Both the position numbers and the translations under genes were made by a program. The notes under the pieces were generated by a model. The model saw only the letters and a list, made by a program, of their open reading frames with translations. It had not been told where the DNA came from and ran no database searches. From Eudorina sp. 2006-703-Eu-15 (lineage: Eukaryota > Chlorophyta > Chlorophyceae > Chlamydomonadales > Volvocaceae), in the NCBI GenBank assembly GCA_003117195.1, contig BDSI01000057.1:124001-188000 (forward strand): 64,000 bases of DNA, read 5' to 3'. Shown here piece after piece: positions 1 to 11,885 of this stretch. The number at the start of each line of letters is the position of its first letter. The stretch's first letter is position 1.

Positions 1-218
1 GGCATTCCGTTCAGCCCGGCGACGGCCTCCTTATTATCACCAGCTTACCGCAGCGCAGAACCAAACCACATACAGACATAGCATGACTCGCTCGTTCATT
101 CGTGCATCCCAATGCGTGATGACCGGCCCGTCGGCCTCCACATCGATCGGCCGCAGCCGCAGCCGCCAACGTGCGTGGTTGCAAGCTAAGGGCGACCACC
201 AGCGCTAGCTCCAAGCGA

Positions 219-410
219 CTACCCCTCGAGCTTCGCCGGGGCGACCTGTGGCGCCGCCCCGGCTTCTCCGGCCGCCGCCGCCGCCGGCTTCACAGCAGCA
301 GCCCGCCTCCGTCCTCCCGTGTTGACGCGCACCAGGCCGGTATATAGGGCGAGCAAGCGTGCGCCCACATCGGTCGTGCGGCGGCGGGCGGGCGGGTTGG
401 TGCCAATCAC
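219..410 (-). CDS. possible 3'-terminal exon, Ala/Pro-rich tail (unrecognised)
   Basis: The minus strand is open from about 410 down to a TAG at 221-219. Its last 30 or so residues are an Ala/Pro/Gly-rich, Lys-containing tail (AAAVKPAAAAAGEAGAAPQV) of the kind seen at the C-termini of algal proteins, with strongly GC-biased third positions. No domain is visible and no upstream exon was located, so the gene cannot be named. It could equally be a chance GC-rich open stretch. Seen: the open frame and composition. Inferred: that it is coding. Confidence 0.2.
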   Translation of the reverse strand: MIGTNPPARRRTTDVGARLLALYTGLVRVNTGGRRRAAAVKPAAAAAGEAGAAPQVAPAKLEG

Positions 411-837
411 CGGCCACCTTCCCTACCTTAACTTGGCTAGGGCACAACTAACTTCTGCTACCAAGAATTCCAAGCACACGCAGCACGCACGCCGTAGTGC
501 TATCCACGTACATACATGTACGACGACACTGCCAAGATAGACACACGCGCGCGTGGATGATAAATGTATGCTGTGCGAACACGCACGGGGCCGAGCGATA
601 AACCGACTTGATCATGGCGCGCAGAACGAACGCGTACATGTGTGCGTGCACGCTCGCTCGTCGGTCATCAGGACGACCTACCCTGGACCTGTCATCACTA
701 ATCACACGCAAGCCGCTGACCACCCATCCAGCAGCCCATGTGCGTAGTGAAGACGGAATCCCTACATGTCCCGCATACGTACGTTATTATCAGCGCCAGC
801 GATTAATGCAGCACACACACACACGCTTGCGAGACGC

Positions 838-1230
838 CTCGCTGTGGCTCAGCTGGGCGGACAGGCCCGCCGGACGATTAGGTGACCAGACTTGCTCTCC
901 CGCACCGCCAGGGATGCGCCTCCGAGCGAGTTGCCACGGAACGCGCCCGCCCTGGGTGCTGCAAGGACTTGAGGAGGTCGAACAGCGGACTGCAAGGCGC
1001 AGCCCGCCCATGATGGTCTTCTGCCCAATCCCTAGTGGATGGAGTCACAGCTGTCGCCGGTCCTCGGTGAAACCAGTAAAGCGGGGATCGGGCGTGCGCC
1101 CTGGGTTGAGGGCAAGGGTACAGAGGCCCATTACGCCCCTCTTCCCCGGCGGTCTTTCCGGGTTATTAGCAGCCCTACCTTGGCCAGTGCCAGGCCCGGT
1201 CAGATATGTAACACACACACACGCGGCTCA
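838..1230 (+). mobile_element. L1-like retrotransposon 3'-UTR fragment, (CA)n-tail family
   Basis: About 380 bp align by eye with 30152-30545. Shared landmarks in the same order are GCCTCGCT(G/C)TGGCTCAGCTGG, CCTGGGTGCTGCAAGGACTT, GAGGTYGAACAGCGGACTGC, a GGCCAGTG block, and a terminal CAGATATGTAAC followed by CA dinucleotides. The longer copy at 29.6-30.6 kb is preceded by a protein-coding tail typical of L1-like elements, so this piece is read as the 5'-truncated 3' end of the same family. The CA tail here is short and interrupted. Confidence 0.6.
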
Positions 1231-1875
1231 GTTCTCTTTAACACACAAACACACATACACAGGTTCACCAGTACCCGGTATATGTGTGCGAATGCAAACT
1301 CGCTCAAAACCGCCGGACTAGCTATCTAGCTAGCCGGACATGCATGCATGCACGAGGATGTACTACGTAGGTAGGTAGGTAGATGTACTAGATGCACGCT
1401 GTCGTCGTGGGGCAGTCACGGACGCACGCACGCACGCCCATCAGCCGTACATGCATCCATACACCTGTAAGTTGCGCACTCGTTCATTCGTTGCGTATAG
1501 ATCGAGAAATACCGCCTAGAGAGGCTCTCATGCACGCACTGCCGTGTGCGTGCGTGTCAGGTGAGGGTGCTGATGACAGGCAGGAGCGCATCGACTTCGC
1601 CCGTCCAACCGACCCAGAAGGAAGCAACATCTATCAGCGGCATCAAGTGCGTGCATTCCACAACAGCACCCTCTGACAGCTACATACCAAGAGTCAGCTG
1701 CCGAAGCGAAAACCCCGACACTCGAAATCTGACACCCAAACGAAATTCGCTCGGACGCATCCATAAAACACACACGCACGCGCGCGCACGCATCCGACTG
1801 CGTGCGTGCTTCACGCCGGCCGTACTTCCACCGCCTGCAGCGAGCGAGCGAGAAATCAGCTCATGCACGCGCCAG

Positions 1876-1938
1876 CGGATGGATGGATGGATGGATGGAT
1901 GGATGGATGGATGGATGGATGGATGGATGGATGGATGC
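1876..1938. repeat. (GGAT)n microsatellite
   Basis: About 15 uninterrupted GGAT units. All frames across it are open as repetitive peptides, which is a property of the repeat and not evidence of coding. Confidence 0.95.
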
Positions 1939-3110
1939 CAGAAACTCGACATCTATCGAGTCGGATAACGTACGTAACAATAACGCTTGGTAACCCCGCC
2001 GCGCAGCGCCGCGCGCCGGTACGTGTCAACGAATGAAATCCGTCACCGACCGCGGACGACGACGCAGGTCGGTCGAAACACACGGCGGCGGGACTGCTGG
2101 ATGGCCAGGGGGCGCCAGCGAGCACGCGGAGACGACGGAGCGCACATATATACAGCGAGCGAGACCAACCCCTTCCGCCGCCCGTCCGATAGATCAATCC
2201 GCCGTGGGGTACTTGATTGCTTGCTTGTTGATTGTCACACCCGCTTGATTGCTTGCTTGCTTGAGCAGCTAGCTAGGTAGATCAGCAGAGATAGAGCGGT
2301 TGATAGATTCCGCGAGGGGCTGTTCATTAAGCAACGTCGGTGCATGCGTGTCAGTGGCGGAGATAAATGTACGCCGATAGTCAGGCTCGGTGCTGCTGCT
2401 TAACCGCCGCGCCATTGAATGATAATGCGCTCCATCCACGCACAAGCAAGCAAGCATATGCGATACGTTGCGTGGTGCAAATATCTATCAAATAATCTAT
2501 CGTCGCTCGCGTACGGTCGTAGCTGCCCCTCTTCCGCCCTGCCTACGTCCATCACAGGCGCGCCCGCCTAGCCCGCCCTACCCTTCGCCCACCTAGCCCA
2601 CCCAGTCATCATGCATCCGGCGGAAGTGCATTTCATGAAACGACCACGCACGCAGCTGCACACGCAGGTGTGAGTGTGCGTGTGCAGCTGTGTATGAATG
2701 CGGTAAATGGCGGTGCTGGTCATCCATCATCACCGCTGATAATTATTAGTACTGGCAACTAGCTCTAGCTACCTGTCTGTCTTCACTGCTGCTGCCTGTT
2801 GATTGATGATGGACCGACAACGAACGAACGAGCCATACACAAGTTGCGCTCAGTCGTACGTAGATAGTTCGGCCCAACTGCTGTACGCACGCTTGCTCGA
2901 CCACATATGATGCTAGGCTGATGACAACCGTTCCTCCTGACTATCTAGCTAGCTAGTCCTCTATCTCGGCCTTGCCGCCGCCGCCGCCGCAGCTGCTAGT
3001 TAATCATATGATTAGATGGCTGCCGTGCGTTGCGTGCATACGCTAGCTGTCCACCACCGTGTTGAACCTCCAGTAGGTAGGTGGCGGCGGGATGCCGGCG
3101 TGGCTGCATG

Positions 3111-3180
3111 CTGGGCGCTGCTGGGCGCTGCTGGGCGCTGCTGGGCGCTGCTGGGCGCTGCTGGGCGCTGCTGGGCGCTG
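3111..3180. repeat. 10-bp tandem repeat CTGGGCGCTG x7
   Basis: Seven perfect tandem copies of CTGGGCGCTG. They are followed directly by a looser CGGCTAGCTGC repetition to about 3215. Confidence 0.95.
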
Positions 3181-3578
3181 CGGCTAGCTGCCGCTAGCTG
3201 CCGCTAACTGCCGCGACCGCACCGCCTGCTGCCGCGTCCGCCTGCCTGCTCCACCAGCTCCACCTTCACACCTTCGTTGGCATCCACACGTACGTACAGT
3301 ACGTCGCCGTCGCCACATTCATGCAGCGCGCGGTAGATAGGTCCTACCTGTACATCGGCCGACCGGTATTCGTTCCTAGCTAGCTAGATACTCGCCGTCC
3401 GTTAGTTCCTTCCTGCCGCGCATCGATGTTTTCGCGCGCAAGCAAAGGCTCGCTCGCTCGCTCGCTATGCAAATTCATACCATGCCAAACTAACAAAATT
3501 TGAGCATATGAAACGCCGCGCGTACGAACCTGTCGTCATCGGCAGGAAAGGTCCGCGACACGCTCGGCCGCCGCAACT

Positions 3579-6500
3579 CTACGAGCAGCAGCGCTCGGGG
3601 AACCGGCTGCTGCGCGGCGCTCCCCCCGTGAAGGAGCCGTAATGAACGGAGCGATCGCCTGCGCGAACGAAATAAAACAAGTAAGGATAGATGCATGGCA
3701 ATGCCGTGATCACCTGTCACGCACAACGAACTGTGCAGGTCAAGAACAAGCTCCGAGCCAAATCTGTTGCAACAAGATAGATCTGGATGGGTTGCATGTT
3801 GCCGTAGTACCATCCATTTGCAAATCACGATTCCTTCATTCGTGCATTTGCTTCACCCGCTGTGTACGCATCGGTTGTTAAAGCATTTTATCATTAAACC
3901 GTCGTCGTCTAATATATATCTATGATGTCATGTATGTGTGTGTCATCCGCCAGCCATTGCAACATACGTACCATGCATACGTGGATGGCAAGCATCGATG
4001 TATGGATGCGCTTTGGTGACGCGCGAAAAACATTTGTTCGCGAGAAACGTCGTAAGGACATACATCTCTGAGCTACTTAAACAACATTCTTACGTACTTT
4101 CCGGAGCATTGCGTAACGGGCAACGATAATAATTCGTGGCGCAGTTGGTCGAGCTGGTTTACAATGCAACAGGTCCTACGTATATTTGCAAGGTTCAGCG
4201 CGGCAGGTACCATCCAAGTAAGACAGGGTCCGTATTTGAGTTCGACAAAGCAAGCAAGTACCCGCGCCGATCATACAAGCAACCAAAGGTTTTATTTCTG
4301 ATGAGTTGGACGCTATCGATCTAGCTAATGAGATAGATCTGAATTCGTTTCTGCCTACCTCGCTGCGGACTCAAAGGGCGCGCGTGCGTGTGCGTGGCTT
4401 GGGGTTAGGCTCGGTGCGTCGTACGACATCGACCGGGTTCCAGCAGCAGCAGCAACAGCATCCAGTCCAAATAACGAAGGAGGCCGCGAAGGCGGGAACC
4501 AAAGAGGGTTTGATAACTTTTCGGGCAGTAGCTATCTAGGTGTGCCCCTGCCTTGAGCCCTAGCAAGCAACCTCGCTCGCTCGCTCGCTTGCAGGTCCAC
4601 TCTCTCACGTACGTACGTACCCGATATGATAAAGTGCTCGCTAAGCCAGCTGACGCTAGCTTCGCCCAGCATCGCGGCCGTGTTTCCACACACCATAGTG
4701 GGCTGGTTGCGCACGAGCCGGTGGTGCATGTCCAAGGTGAACGCCTCATCGCTGCCCTCCAGGGTGCCCTTGTACACCGCCCACTGGCCGTAGTCCTCGC
4801 ACGTGTCCTCCAGCAGCCTGAGACGACGTATGTACGTAGGGTACGGTACGTACGGCAATAGCATGGCGCGTTTAGCGCGTGCAGCAGCCGAGGGCGCGCG
4901 GGCGGAGTATGCCACAAATTAGACAACGAAAGTTACCACCACACATCTATCCAGCAGCTAGCTAGATAGTGCGTGGCAGAAGTCTATCTATAACAAGCAA
5001 CAGATGAGAGTTACGTAAAGTAAGAAAACAGATGCATGCATTGTATGTAAAAAATCACGTGCGTGCGTGGATCTATAGTCCGTAAAGATCGAGGACGTAC
5101 ATGTGGTAGGTGGCTGGTGCACGCAATGCCGGCCGCCGCCGAGGCTACATGTCGTTATTACTACGATTCGTTCTTGCATCCATCGTCCCTTACTTCGCAA
5201 ATTTAATTTTGCTATCTTCTAAAATAAACAGGGATATAAATTCCGCCGGTTTACGGCCCGTCGCGCAGATAGATTTTGGGGGTCTTTCTAGGTGCCAGGG
5301 ACGAAAAACCACAGGGGCAAGCCGGAAACACTTCTGAGTATTTCGGTCTTGTTCGACCGCAGAGCCACTGCGACCTTAGCCACGATAGGGATTCATGGGC
5401 ATCACCGGTCCATAGACCGGTCTAGCTAGAAGGAAGGGCTGAGCGAGTACGTACCCTGAAGCACGTTGTATTACTTCCCGGCGTCGCGGATGCATGGTGA
5501 CCAGGAGTCGGGGACATACACGAGACCGGAGCGTGTTTATTTTGGGGTACGACAAGCGTGCAATGCAGTCATCGCGTATCGCTCCTGGGACTGCAGCAGG
5601 TTCCCAGGCCCTTTTCGTACGTAGTCTGCTGGAAATAGCTGGCAGGGCAGATAGATTTCCGGCTCTCCACATCGTCAAATATATCAATTCTCGCAGGTTT
5701 TGGGGGGTTCTGGCAAATAAAAAATCCGGAAATGTTTTTCACATTTAAGAAAGCAACACTGCGGAAGTTCGCACGCCCGGGTGTCTGGCATGTACGTACA
5801 TCCCATGGGCGCCATGTAAGGTCGCGGTCATGTAGCCCGCCTTGCTAATTTTATAATCATGTGCAGCCTCCTTCCCTCCCTCCCGAGAGCGAGCGAGCCT
5901 GCTGCTGGTACGTTCGTTCGTCATCCACGTCGGCAGACCGGCAGGCCTCCATCCACTACACGTACGTCGTCCGTCCCAGTAATTCTGTTCCAAATATTGC
6001 AGGAAAAAACCCGGCTGCGTAGCCTAGCTGGGCCTTGCCTAGCGCGGCAAGCATTTAACCGGACTTTATTTCCTCTTGACGCGAACGAAAACATACATAA
6101 ATATGAAAAGGCACAGCAGCACGCTCGGCGTGAAGCAGGTTCGTTTTAGCCTGCGTGCCTGGTTGTAGCACAGTGCCGGGGTATGTGCGCCCTGACGTAC
6201 GTAACTGCATCCATCCGCGCGGGCATTCAAATTATTCAGATCTATCGTATCACTGCCATCAGCGCAGCAGCAGGCTTGCATCACACCAACGTCCATCTGC
6301 TGCTGGATGCATGGCTGGTGCATCCAACTAACAGCAGCGAGTAACATGGCCCGACATACATACAAAGCCAAGATATAGCTAATAAAGCGGCGAGCAGGTT
6401 ACGTAAACGGATATATAATATTCTTGCATGTACAAACACTGATAATGGATTGCATCCAATAATTTATGACGACTAAACAAATGCCTGATGTGGATTTGTT

Positions 6501-8612
6501 TGGAGGCCGAGCGAGGGCTTGCAGTACATGCAACGTTAACTACAATAGCTAATAACGTCGCTGCTGGGCGAAGGCGTGCGTGCGTACGTGTATGTGCGGC
6601 TCGCTGAGGCAATAATAATGCGATCGATGGCGCTGGGTTGGTTGTGCTTCTGGCGTTAGTTGTTGCATCGTTCGATCGGGCCGCACTCCATCGCTCGTTG
6701 GTCACAACCACGCACGCATGTCAACCATGCGCGCGCGTACGGATAAATAATGCATGGCTGCTGCTGGCCACTAACCACGCTGAAGTTTAGTCTTGCGCAA
6801 GCAAAATCATGTGAGTCAAGTAATAGCAGGTGCTTGCTACGGCCGCTGCCTAATTATTCTGTTCGGCGCATATCAACCTTAGGTCGGGGATGAAGGGCGG
6901 CGACGCCGCCGGTGCGCCGATGGGGGACGTACGGCCCGTCTCAGCCGGCACGCACGGGGCCGCGGCAGACGGGGAGTAGGAGCGGCACGGAGCGAGGGCG
7001 GGAGGGAGGGCCACTGCACGCACGGGGCGGGGTTGGGAAGGCTGCGGCGAGTTTTACTGACGCCGGCTGGACTGAACGATGATGAATGCCAGTTCGCAAG
7101 CAAACATCTAATTAATAAGGTGCTCGAGCGAGGTCGACGTTTCTGGAAAACCTCCGACCGACGCCTCGCTCGCAAATAATTAGCGTTGGCAAATACGAAA
7201 AAATCACTTATTTCGGGCCTCACAAATAATTAACGTCGCAATTAATTAGCGTCAGGTAGCTCGCTGTTTTACTTTGCTGCTGCAGCTGCTGGCTCGCTCG
7301 CGCGCTGCGTGTGTTGGCCGCAAAAGGACATATAAGGCCCTTGCCGCTGGTGGCAAAATTCCTCAGCATACACTAACCCATTCCACCTTCGTACAGTAGT
7401 GCATCAGCAAGTCCACAATAACGCAGCAGGCAGACATATTACACTATGTAGGCGCGCGGCGCAGCACGTAACGGATCCATCTCCGAAGATGGATCCTTTT
7501 CTGCAGCTGCGTGCAGCCTAGGCTGTCAACGTGCATAAGTGATGACGAATGTAAGCCCGCCGTTTTGTCTGACCTTACCTTTCGCATGCGTGTACGGACG
7601 GAACGAACGAAGCTACACACACCCGAGGGCCAAGCAAGCTATGCACGCGCGTTCGCATGCAGCTACCCATCCACCTATCTACCTGCCTACCCATCGATTG
7701 ACTGGCCGTGCGTATGGCTGGGTGTCGTGCGTGGCTAGCGGTTAGAAGCGACTGGTGGTAATATCTTCCATGCATCCGGAGACAGGGCTAGCTAGCGTCA
7801 ATACCGGGAGCACGCACGCCCGCTACGTAGTCAGCAGCTCACCTGTTCTTCTGTGCTCTAATTTGAAACGTGGACAGCTTGCTGTTCAGCAAGATCAACT
7901 GCGCCAGCTCGTCCGCGTCCTCCAGGTCCCACGGCTCGATGCGCACCACACGGGGCTGCTGGAAACCTGCCGACCGGAGCACGCTGATGAAGTCTTCGAA
8001 ATATGAAACAGGTCCCACGCCCGCAGCGTCGAGTTCCTCCACTGAAACATGAGCGCCGAGCCGACGATTGCACAGCAGCGCGGACACGAATAGCTCCCCA
8101 CCCACTTTCAGGCTGGAATACAGTGCTGCAAGCATAGCTGCAAGCGCATCTGACGAGTTCAGTGGCAGACCTGAGACAGCGGCCAGGTGAAAAGCTTCGG
8201 AAGGCAGCAGGTTGTAACTCGCTGGGGAGCACAGCTTGAACGTGAGGTTACCAGGCTGCTCTAAGCCCAGCATCCTAGCCCACTCCGCCAGTTGATCGTT
8301 AGCGAGTGCTATCGCCTCTGTAGCTGCACCCCTGCTATTACAAGTAACACTATAACGCCTGGCCGATGGTGTTGACTGCGAGCTGCCCGCGTCGCCGCCG
8401 GCCGGCGGTTCATCCTGGTGTGGCCCCGCGTCCAGCCAGCACTCCACGGCACCGTTTGCGCCAACAAGTGCAGATGCTGTGAAGGCGTCGTGTACAGCAG
8501 ACGGATCAGGCGAGGCCAAGAAAATGTGCAGGCCCCGTATTCCGCACGAAGGGAATGGAAGGCCAGCTGGGTCGGGATACGAGGCAGATACGGCCTGAGG
8601 CAGAGGTCGCAT
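3579..8612 (-). CDS. ArsM-like arsenite methyltransferase homologue, probably catalytically dead
   Basis: Three minus-strand exons join in frame: 8612-7843, 4817-4621 and 3658-3579 (348 residues if ATG 8612 starts it). Exon ends give GT/AG introns of 3025 bp and 962 bp. The C-terminal half reads as the ArsM/AS3MT family: GGELFVSALLCNRRL, SYFEDFISVLRSAGF, TFQIRAQK, then CEDYGQWAVYKGTLEG, PTMVCGNTAAMLGE, HYGSFTGGAP and a terminal CC pair. The N-terminal half is still alignable (GIRGLHIF, ALVGANGAVE, LAEWARMLGL). However, the SAM loop (usually VLDLGCGxGRD) is replaced by HIFLASPDPSAVH. The position of the catalytic Cys in SNC is a Gly, and that of GECLGG has no Cys. The true 5' end is uncertain: CCTCTGCCTCAG just inside the ATG looks like a splice acceptor, and the usual YYG/Cys N-terminal segment was not found upstream. 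It could be a pseudoenzyme or an early pseudogene. The family assignment is firm; the loss of activity is inferred. Confidence 0.8.
4818..7842 (-). other. 3-kb intron of the ArsM-like gene
   Basis: Donor AACAG|GTGAGC at 7843/7842 and acceptor CGTCTCAG| at 4818. It is built of the same tetranucleotide-word DNA as 1-3.5 kb and is far longer than the introns of the right-hand genes. A GC-rich patch at 6880-7060 has open frames, including a 30-codon plus-strand ORF from ATG 6890, but nothing recognisable. No transposon ends were seen. Confidence 0.6.
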
Positions 8613-9589
8613 TCTTTGAACTCAACCGAAATATAACATCATATGAAGACGCTGCTGTTGGATGACGTGGTTTGAGACATTCACTGTGGGACATCAACGC
8701 CAAGCGCAATCATTTCAACCCTGAAGCGTGTTCCGCGAGGCCAGGTCCAAGAAAGCAGAAGTCCTTGTAAAATATTATCATGATCCATAATAATGTTGCG
8801 ACCACAGAAGCCAGGAGTACCAAGAACTTGAAGCTGCGGGTTGCCAGTTAACAAACGCGTCCACATGTATTGACATGTGCCTCTGCTTTGTCAAAGGTAT
8901 GCTCTGAGAAGCTTGAATTTCCGTAGGTCGAGGGCTGCACGGATTGCGATTGTGGCATATGATGCAGCAGTACAACGAAAACAATGGAGGATTTTTAGGC
9001 TTCCACACTTTTAATAAAAGCTCCACCTTTTAGCAGTAAGCGAAAGGTCCTGAAGAAACGAAGGCGATCCGTAATGCTCATCATGACACCGATCGTAGTG
9101 ACGACATCTAGTCACTCAAATGAAACAAGTGGGAGCGAGAGATACCAAGTTCAATTTTAAGGCACCGTTACGAGTGGTTTTACGAGTTTCCTGAAAGCAG
9201 TTGTGTGACAGATCACATCCAGGAGCAACCGCCACATATGCGGGCGGAACCTGCGATCGAAAAGATCCACATGGCCATCCATCCCCTAAACCCATCAGGT
9301 TAAACCTTGTTGGCTACCAATGGTGTCCCGCATTACCGCATTACTATTGTTAAAATTATTAATGATGTTACATTATTGGACCCCGCGGGTCATCGGTACG
9401 TATGTTATGACGGCGGCCGCAGCTTCGTTCCTCACCAGACTAACCAGACACTGCAGAAACGGAGCCACGCCACCGTGGCGCACCTGCATCACGTACAACG
9501 GTGGCAGCTATGGCAACACGGCACGAATGACTATAAACACGGGCAAGCAATGACCACCGTTTCACCGTGTCCATCCGCACACGCATGAT
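8613..9589. other. no recognised gene; 5' flank of the ArsM-like gene
   Basis: This is lower-GC DNA upstream of the ArsM-like exons. A minus-strand open stretch at 8681-8866 (ending in LGVDVPQ) and another at 8778-9026 have no recognisable family. I looked for the missing ArsM N-terminal exon (YYG, DLKTSAC-like motifs) on the minus strand between 8640 and 9120 and did not see it. Confidence 0.4.
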
Positions 9590-10756
9590 GTTACAGCGGG
9601 CCCCGCGGGTCATCGGCGACAGCACATTGATGGGAAAATGAGCATAAGGAGGCCTTTTGGCGCCTGACGGTTGATGGCGTCCCGCTGTTGGGCAATGCCC
9701 ATATGCGGCACGCGAGGGTGGTGCGGTGTGGATGCGGTTGTTTCCCAGTACTGGAAGGGGGGGGGCCAGACACACCCCGCCAACACCACTTCTGGTCGTG
9801 CCGAGTGACCCATGGGCCTGGCCAGGCTGTGGTGGGCCAGATGGAATCGCGCCTAGGGGCGCGGCTACGTAGGACGCATGTCTGGCTGGCGGAACCCCCG
9901 CCACCCGCCGAGAAATGTGTCTGGGATGTGGTGGTGTTGGCCGCGATCTCGCCCATGGAGATAGACTGGCCGCCGATTCATGGCGGCCGCCCTGCGGCGG
10001 TCAGCACCTGGCCAGGGTCCGACTGTATCGCCGGGACAGGAGTTGGCAGAGCAAGGGGAGCGGCGTGCAATCGCTTATTTTTGGGGGCGCCTACATGGAT
10101 TTGCCCAGTTTGGCCTCCCGAGACGTGGATGGACCTCGGTGGGCCCTTCCCACCCTTTCTTGAGAGTGCGGGGGGGGAGTCTTGCGGCGTGCGGGACCTG
10201 CCCCTGACGAGGGCTGAGACACGGGGTCCCCGTCCTCTATCTGTTTGAATACATTATCCCCCACCTGGGGCCCAAGTTTGGGGACCTGGCCTACCCTCTG
10301 CTGGCGTAGGAGGCCGGGCTCCCGTGGGTATTTTGTTGCTTGGCCACGGGGTCTCTTTTGGTGCGTGCTACTCCACTAGCGGTCGCTGGGCAGTGTCATG
10401 AGCCAGGCCTGGGTCTTCCAAGACCTCGTTGAGTGCTGAGTGCTTCAGGGGTGGTGGTAGCTGGGTAATGGGGTGCCTGTATGTGTGGGCGACCTTCCCT
10501 GTGCTTGGCTTTATCCACTTCTGGAGATTCCGCCCGCTGCTGTGCCTAGCCCTTTGGTGGTGTTGCCCCGCTGTGCGCCTCTGCTTGCTTCAGGGTCTGT
10601 CTGGGTGGGGTCATGGCCCGATGTGTTTTTTAATCAAGCATTGAGGTGTGGAGGTGTCTTGCCGCCTTTGGCGTGGGGCCTGCTGGGGCTTGCCCTGGTA
10701 TACACCGTCGATCCCTTTGGGGTCCGCTGTAACGTTCATTCATTCACTCACATTGT
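9590..10756 (+). mobile_element. 5'-truncated L1-like non-LTR retrotransposon, (CATT)n tail
   Basis: A broken reading frame resembles the C-terminal end of an L1-type ORF2. It has a zinc-knuckle-like run (CGCGCF ... TPRQHHFWSCRV), then RTHVWLAEPPP and WDVVVLAAISPM. In a shifted frame follow AIAYFWGRLHGFAQFGLPRRGW and VGPSHPFLRV. A non-coding tail of about 500 bp then ends in GGTATACACCGTCGATCCC and GGGGTCCGCTGTAACGTTCATTCATTCA. Frameshifts separate the coding pieces, so it is dead. The reverse transcriptase and endonuclease parts are missing, as expected for 5' truncation. The 3' portion (from about 10240) recurs inverted at 13303-13855. Classification rests on the C-terminal motifs and the microsatellite-like tail. 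Confidence 0.7.
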
Positions 10757-11591
10757 GTCTTAGACGCCGGTCATGTTTATAACACCCTACCTCCTGTCGG
10801 CATCCTGCGCGCGTCAGTTCCTTCGGATTCGTCCATCCGGCGGCTCATGACACACCGCAAGCGAGCAACGAGCAACGCAATGATTCGTTGCACGTCATCA
10901 TACAGATAGACAGCCGAGAACAAATAGCCAGCCAGCCAGCCAGCCACCCGGCGCTCGCTGTTTGTCATCGCCTGTCATCAGATCCTCGGCTGCTTCGCCC
11001 GGGCAAACAGAAATAAGTCAGCCGCCGAGGCGCGCGTCTGCGTAGTATGCGGACCCATGGGTCGTGCCGTCCAACGTAGGCACATTCGGAAAACCATCGT
11101 GTTTAGCGCCTAGCCGGAACTCGTTAAAGCACGCATATTTTCAAGTGGTTCCATTAGTATATCCTGGCATTAGTTAATGATGTCGGTGGACCCCGCGGAA
11201 CATCATCGCTCGGTGACAGCCGCAACTTCCTCACCACGCACTGCAAAGCGAAATAAACCGCTCCACCTTGCTTGATTGGTGCACCGCCGGACAGGCTCCA
11301 CAAGTGCACGAGTGAAGCACACCCCGCACCCACTCCCCCAGGGAAGCACCCCGTTCCTAAAAATCAGCCATAGCCAAGGATAAAACCCGCTAAGGGAGAA
11401 TTTGCCAGCCACCAGGGCGCCCCGCCACGCACCAGCCACCACGGCCAAGACCGGCTCAGGTCTCCAGCGGTGGCGCGTATGCAGCTAGCCTTGGAACGAA
11501 GGCGCGCGACGGCAGAAGGTCAGGTCGAGGACGAAAAGCATGTATGTTTTGCTATGTTGCCATGTGTACGACAATATCCGCGCGGAGGAGG
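10757..11591. other. no gene seen
   Basis: Between two retrotransposon ends. It contains short tetranucleotide repeats (a CAGC run near 10930). No supported open frame or RNA gene was recognised. Confidence 0.4.
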
Positions 11592-11847
11592 GCTTTCCTT
11601 CCTCAGTTCACTACCATGCTGGAAGCCATGACCTGGGACCCGGCTCGGTTAGCAAGACTCTTGGAGCGCATGTGGGCCCACCATAACTCAATTCTCCCCT
11701 TTGGACGGCAGCAGTAGTCTCCTTTTTTCTTCTGCTCGCTAGTGCATTGTTATGCGCGTTCTTTTAGGCTTTTTGCGTGCCCTTGGGCCAACGGCTCGTA
11801 CTGGTAGTGTACAGGTATGGGGTTATGCACCCCCAAGCCCCAACCAT

Positions 11848-11884
<37 letters not shown>
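11592..11884 (+). mobile_element. retrotransposon 3' end, second (CA)n-tail family
   Basis: The segment opens with the coding end QFTTMLEAMTWDPARLARLL, continuing to a TAG just before 11720. About 165 bp of 3'-UTR follow, including TGCGTGCCCTTGGGCC and ACAGGTATGGGGTTATGCACC, ending CCATGTAA and (CA)n at 11851-11882. A second copy lies inverted at 23692-23982, and the last 200 bp recur at 24690-24895. Short coding tail, TGTAA and dinucleotide tail together indicate the 3' end of a non-LTR element. Confidence 0.6.

Positions 11885-11885
<1 letters not shown>

Larger units (their letters stand above)
450..3578. other. gene-free, tetranucleotide-word-rich intergenic DNA
   Basis: Apart from the retrotransposon fragment and the two tandem repeats listed separately, no gene was recognised here. 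The stretch is dominated by short palindromic or tandem four-base words (TAGC, TACG, ATGC, GTAC, CGAT runs). Open frames are short and none reads like a conserved protein. It lies downstream of the ArsM-like gene. Confidence 0.5.

Noticed and set aside
1546..2197. Long open frames on both strands across the GGAT repeat
   Set aside because: A 4-bp repeat without stops keeps several frames open; the peptides are pure repeat products.
4130..4215. tRNA-like start (GTGGCGCAGTTGGTCGAGCTGG)
   Set aside because: No convincing anticodon stem or TTC arm follows, so no tRNA is supported.
6890..6980. 30-codon plus-strand ORF in the large ArsM-like intron
   Set aside because: Short, Gly/Ala-rich and explainable by a GC-rich patch; no splice sites or family.
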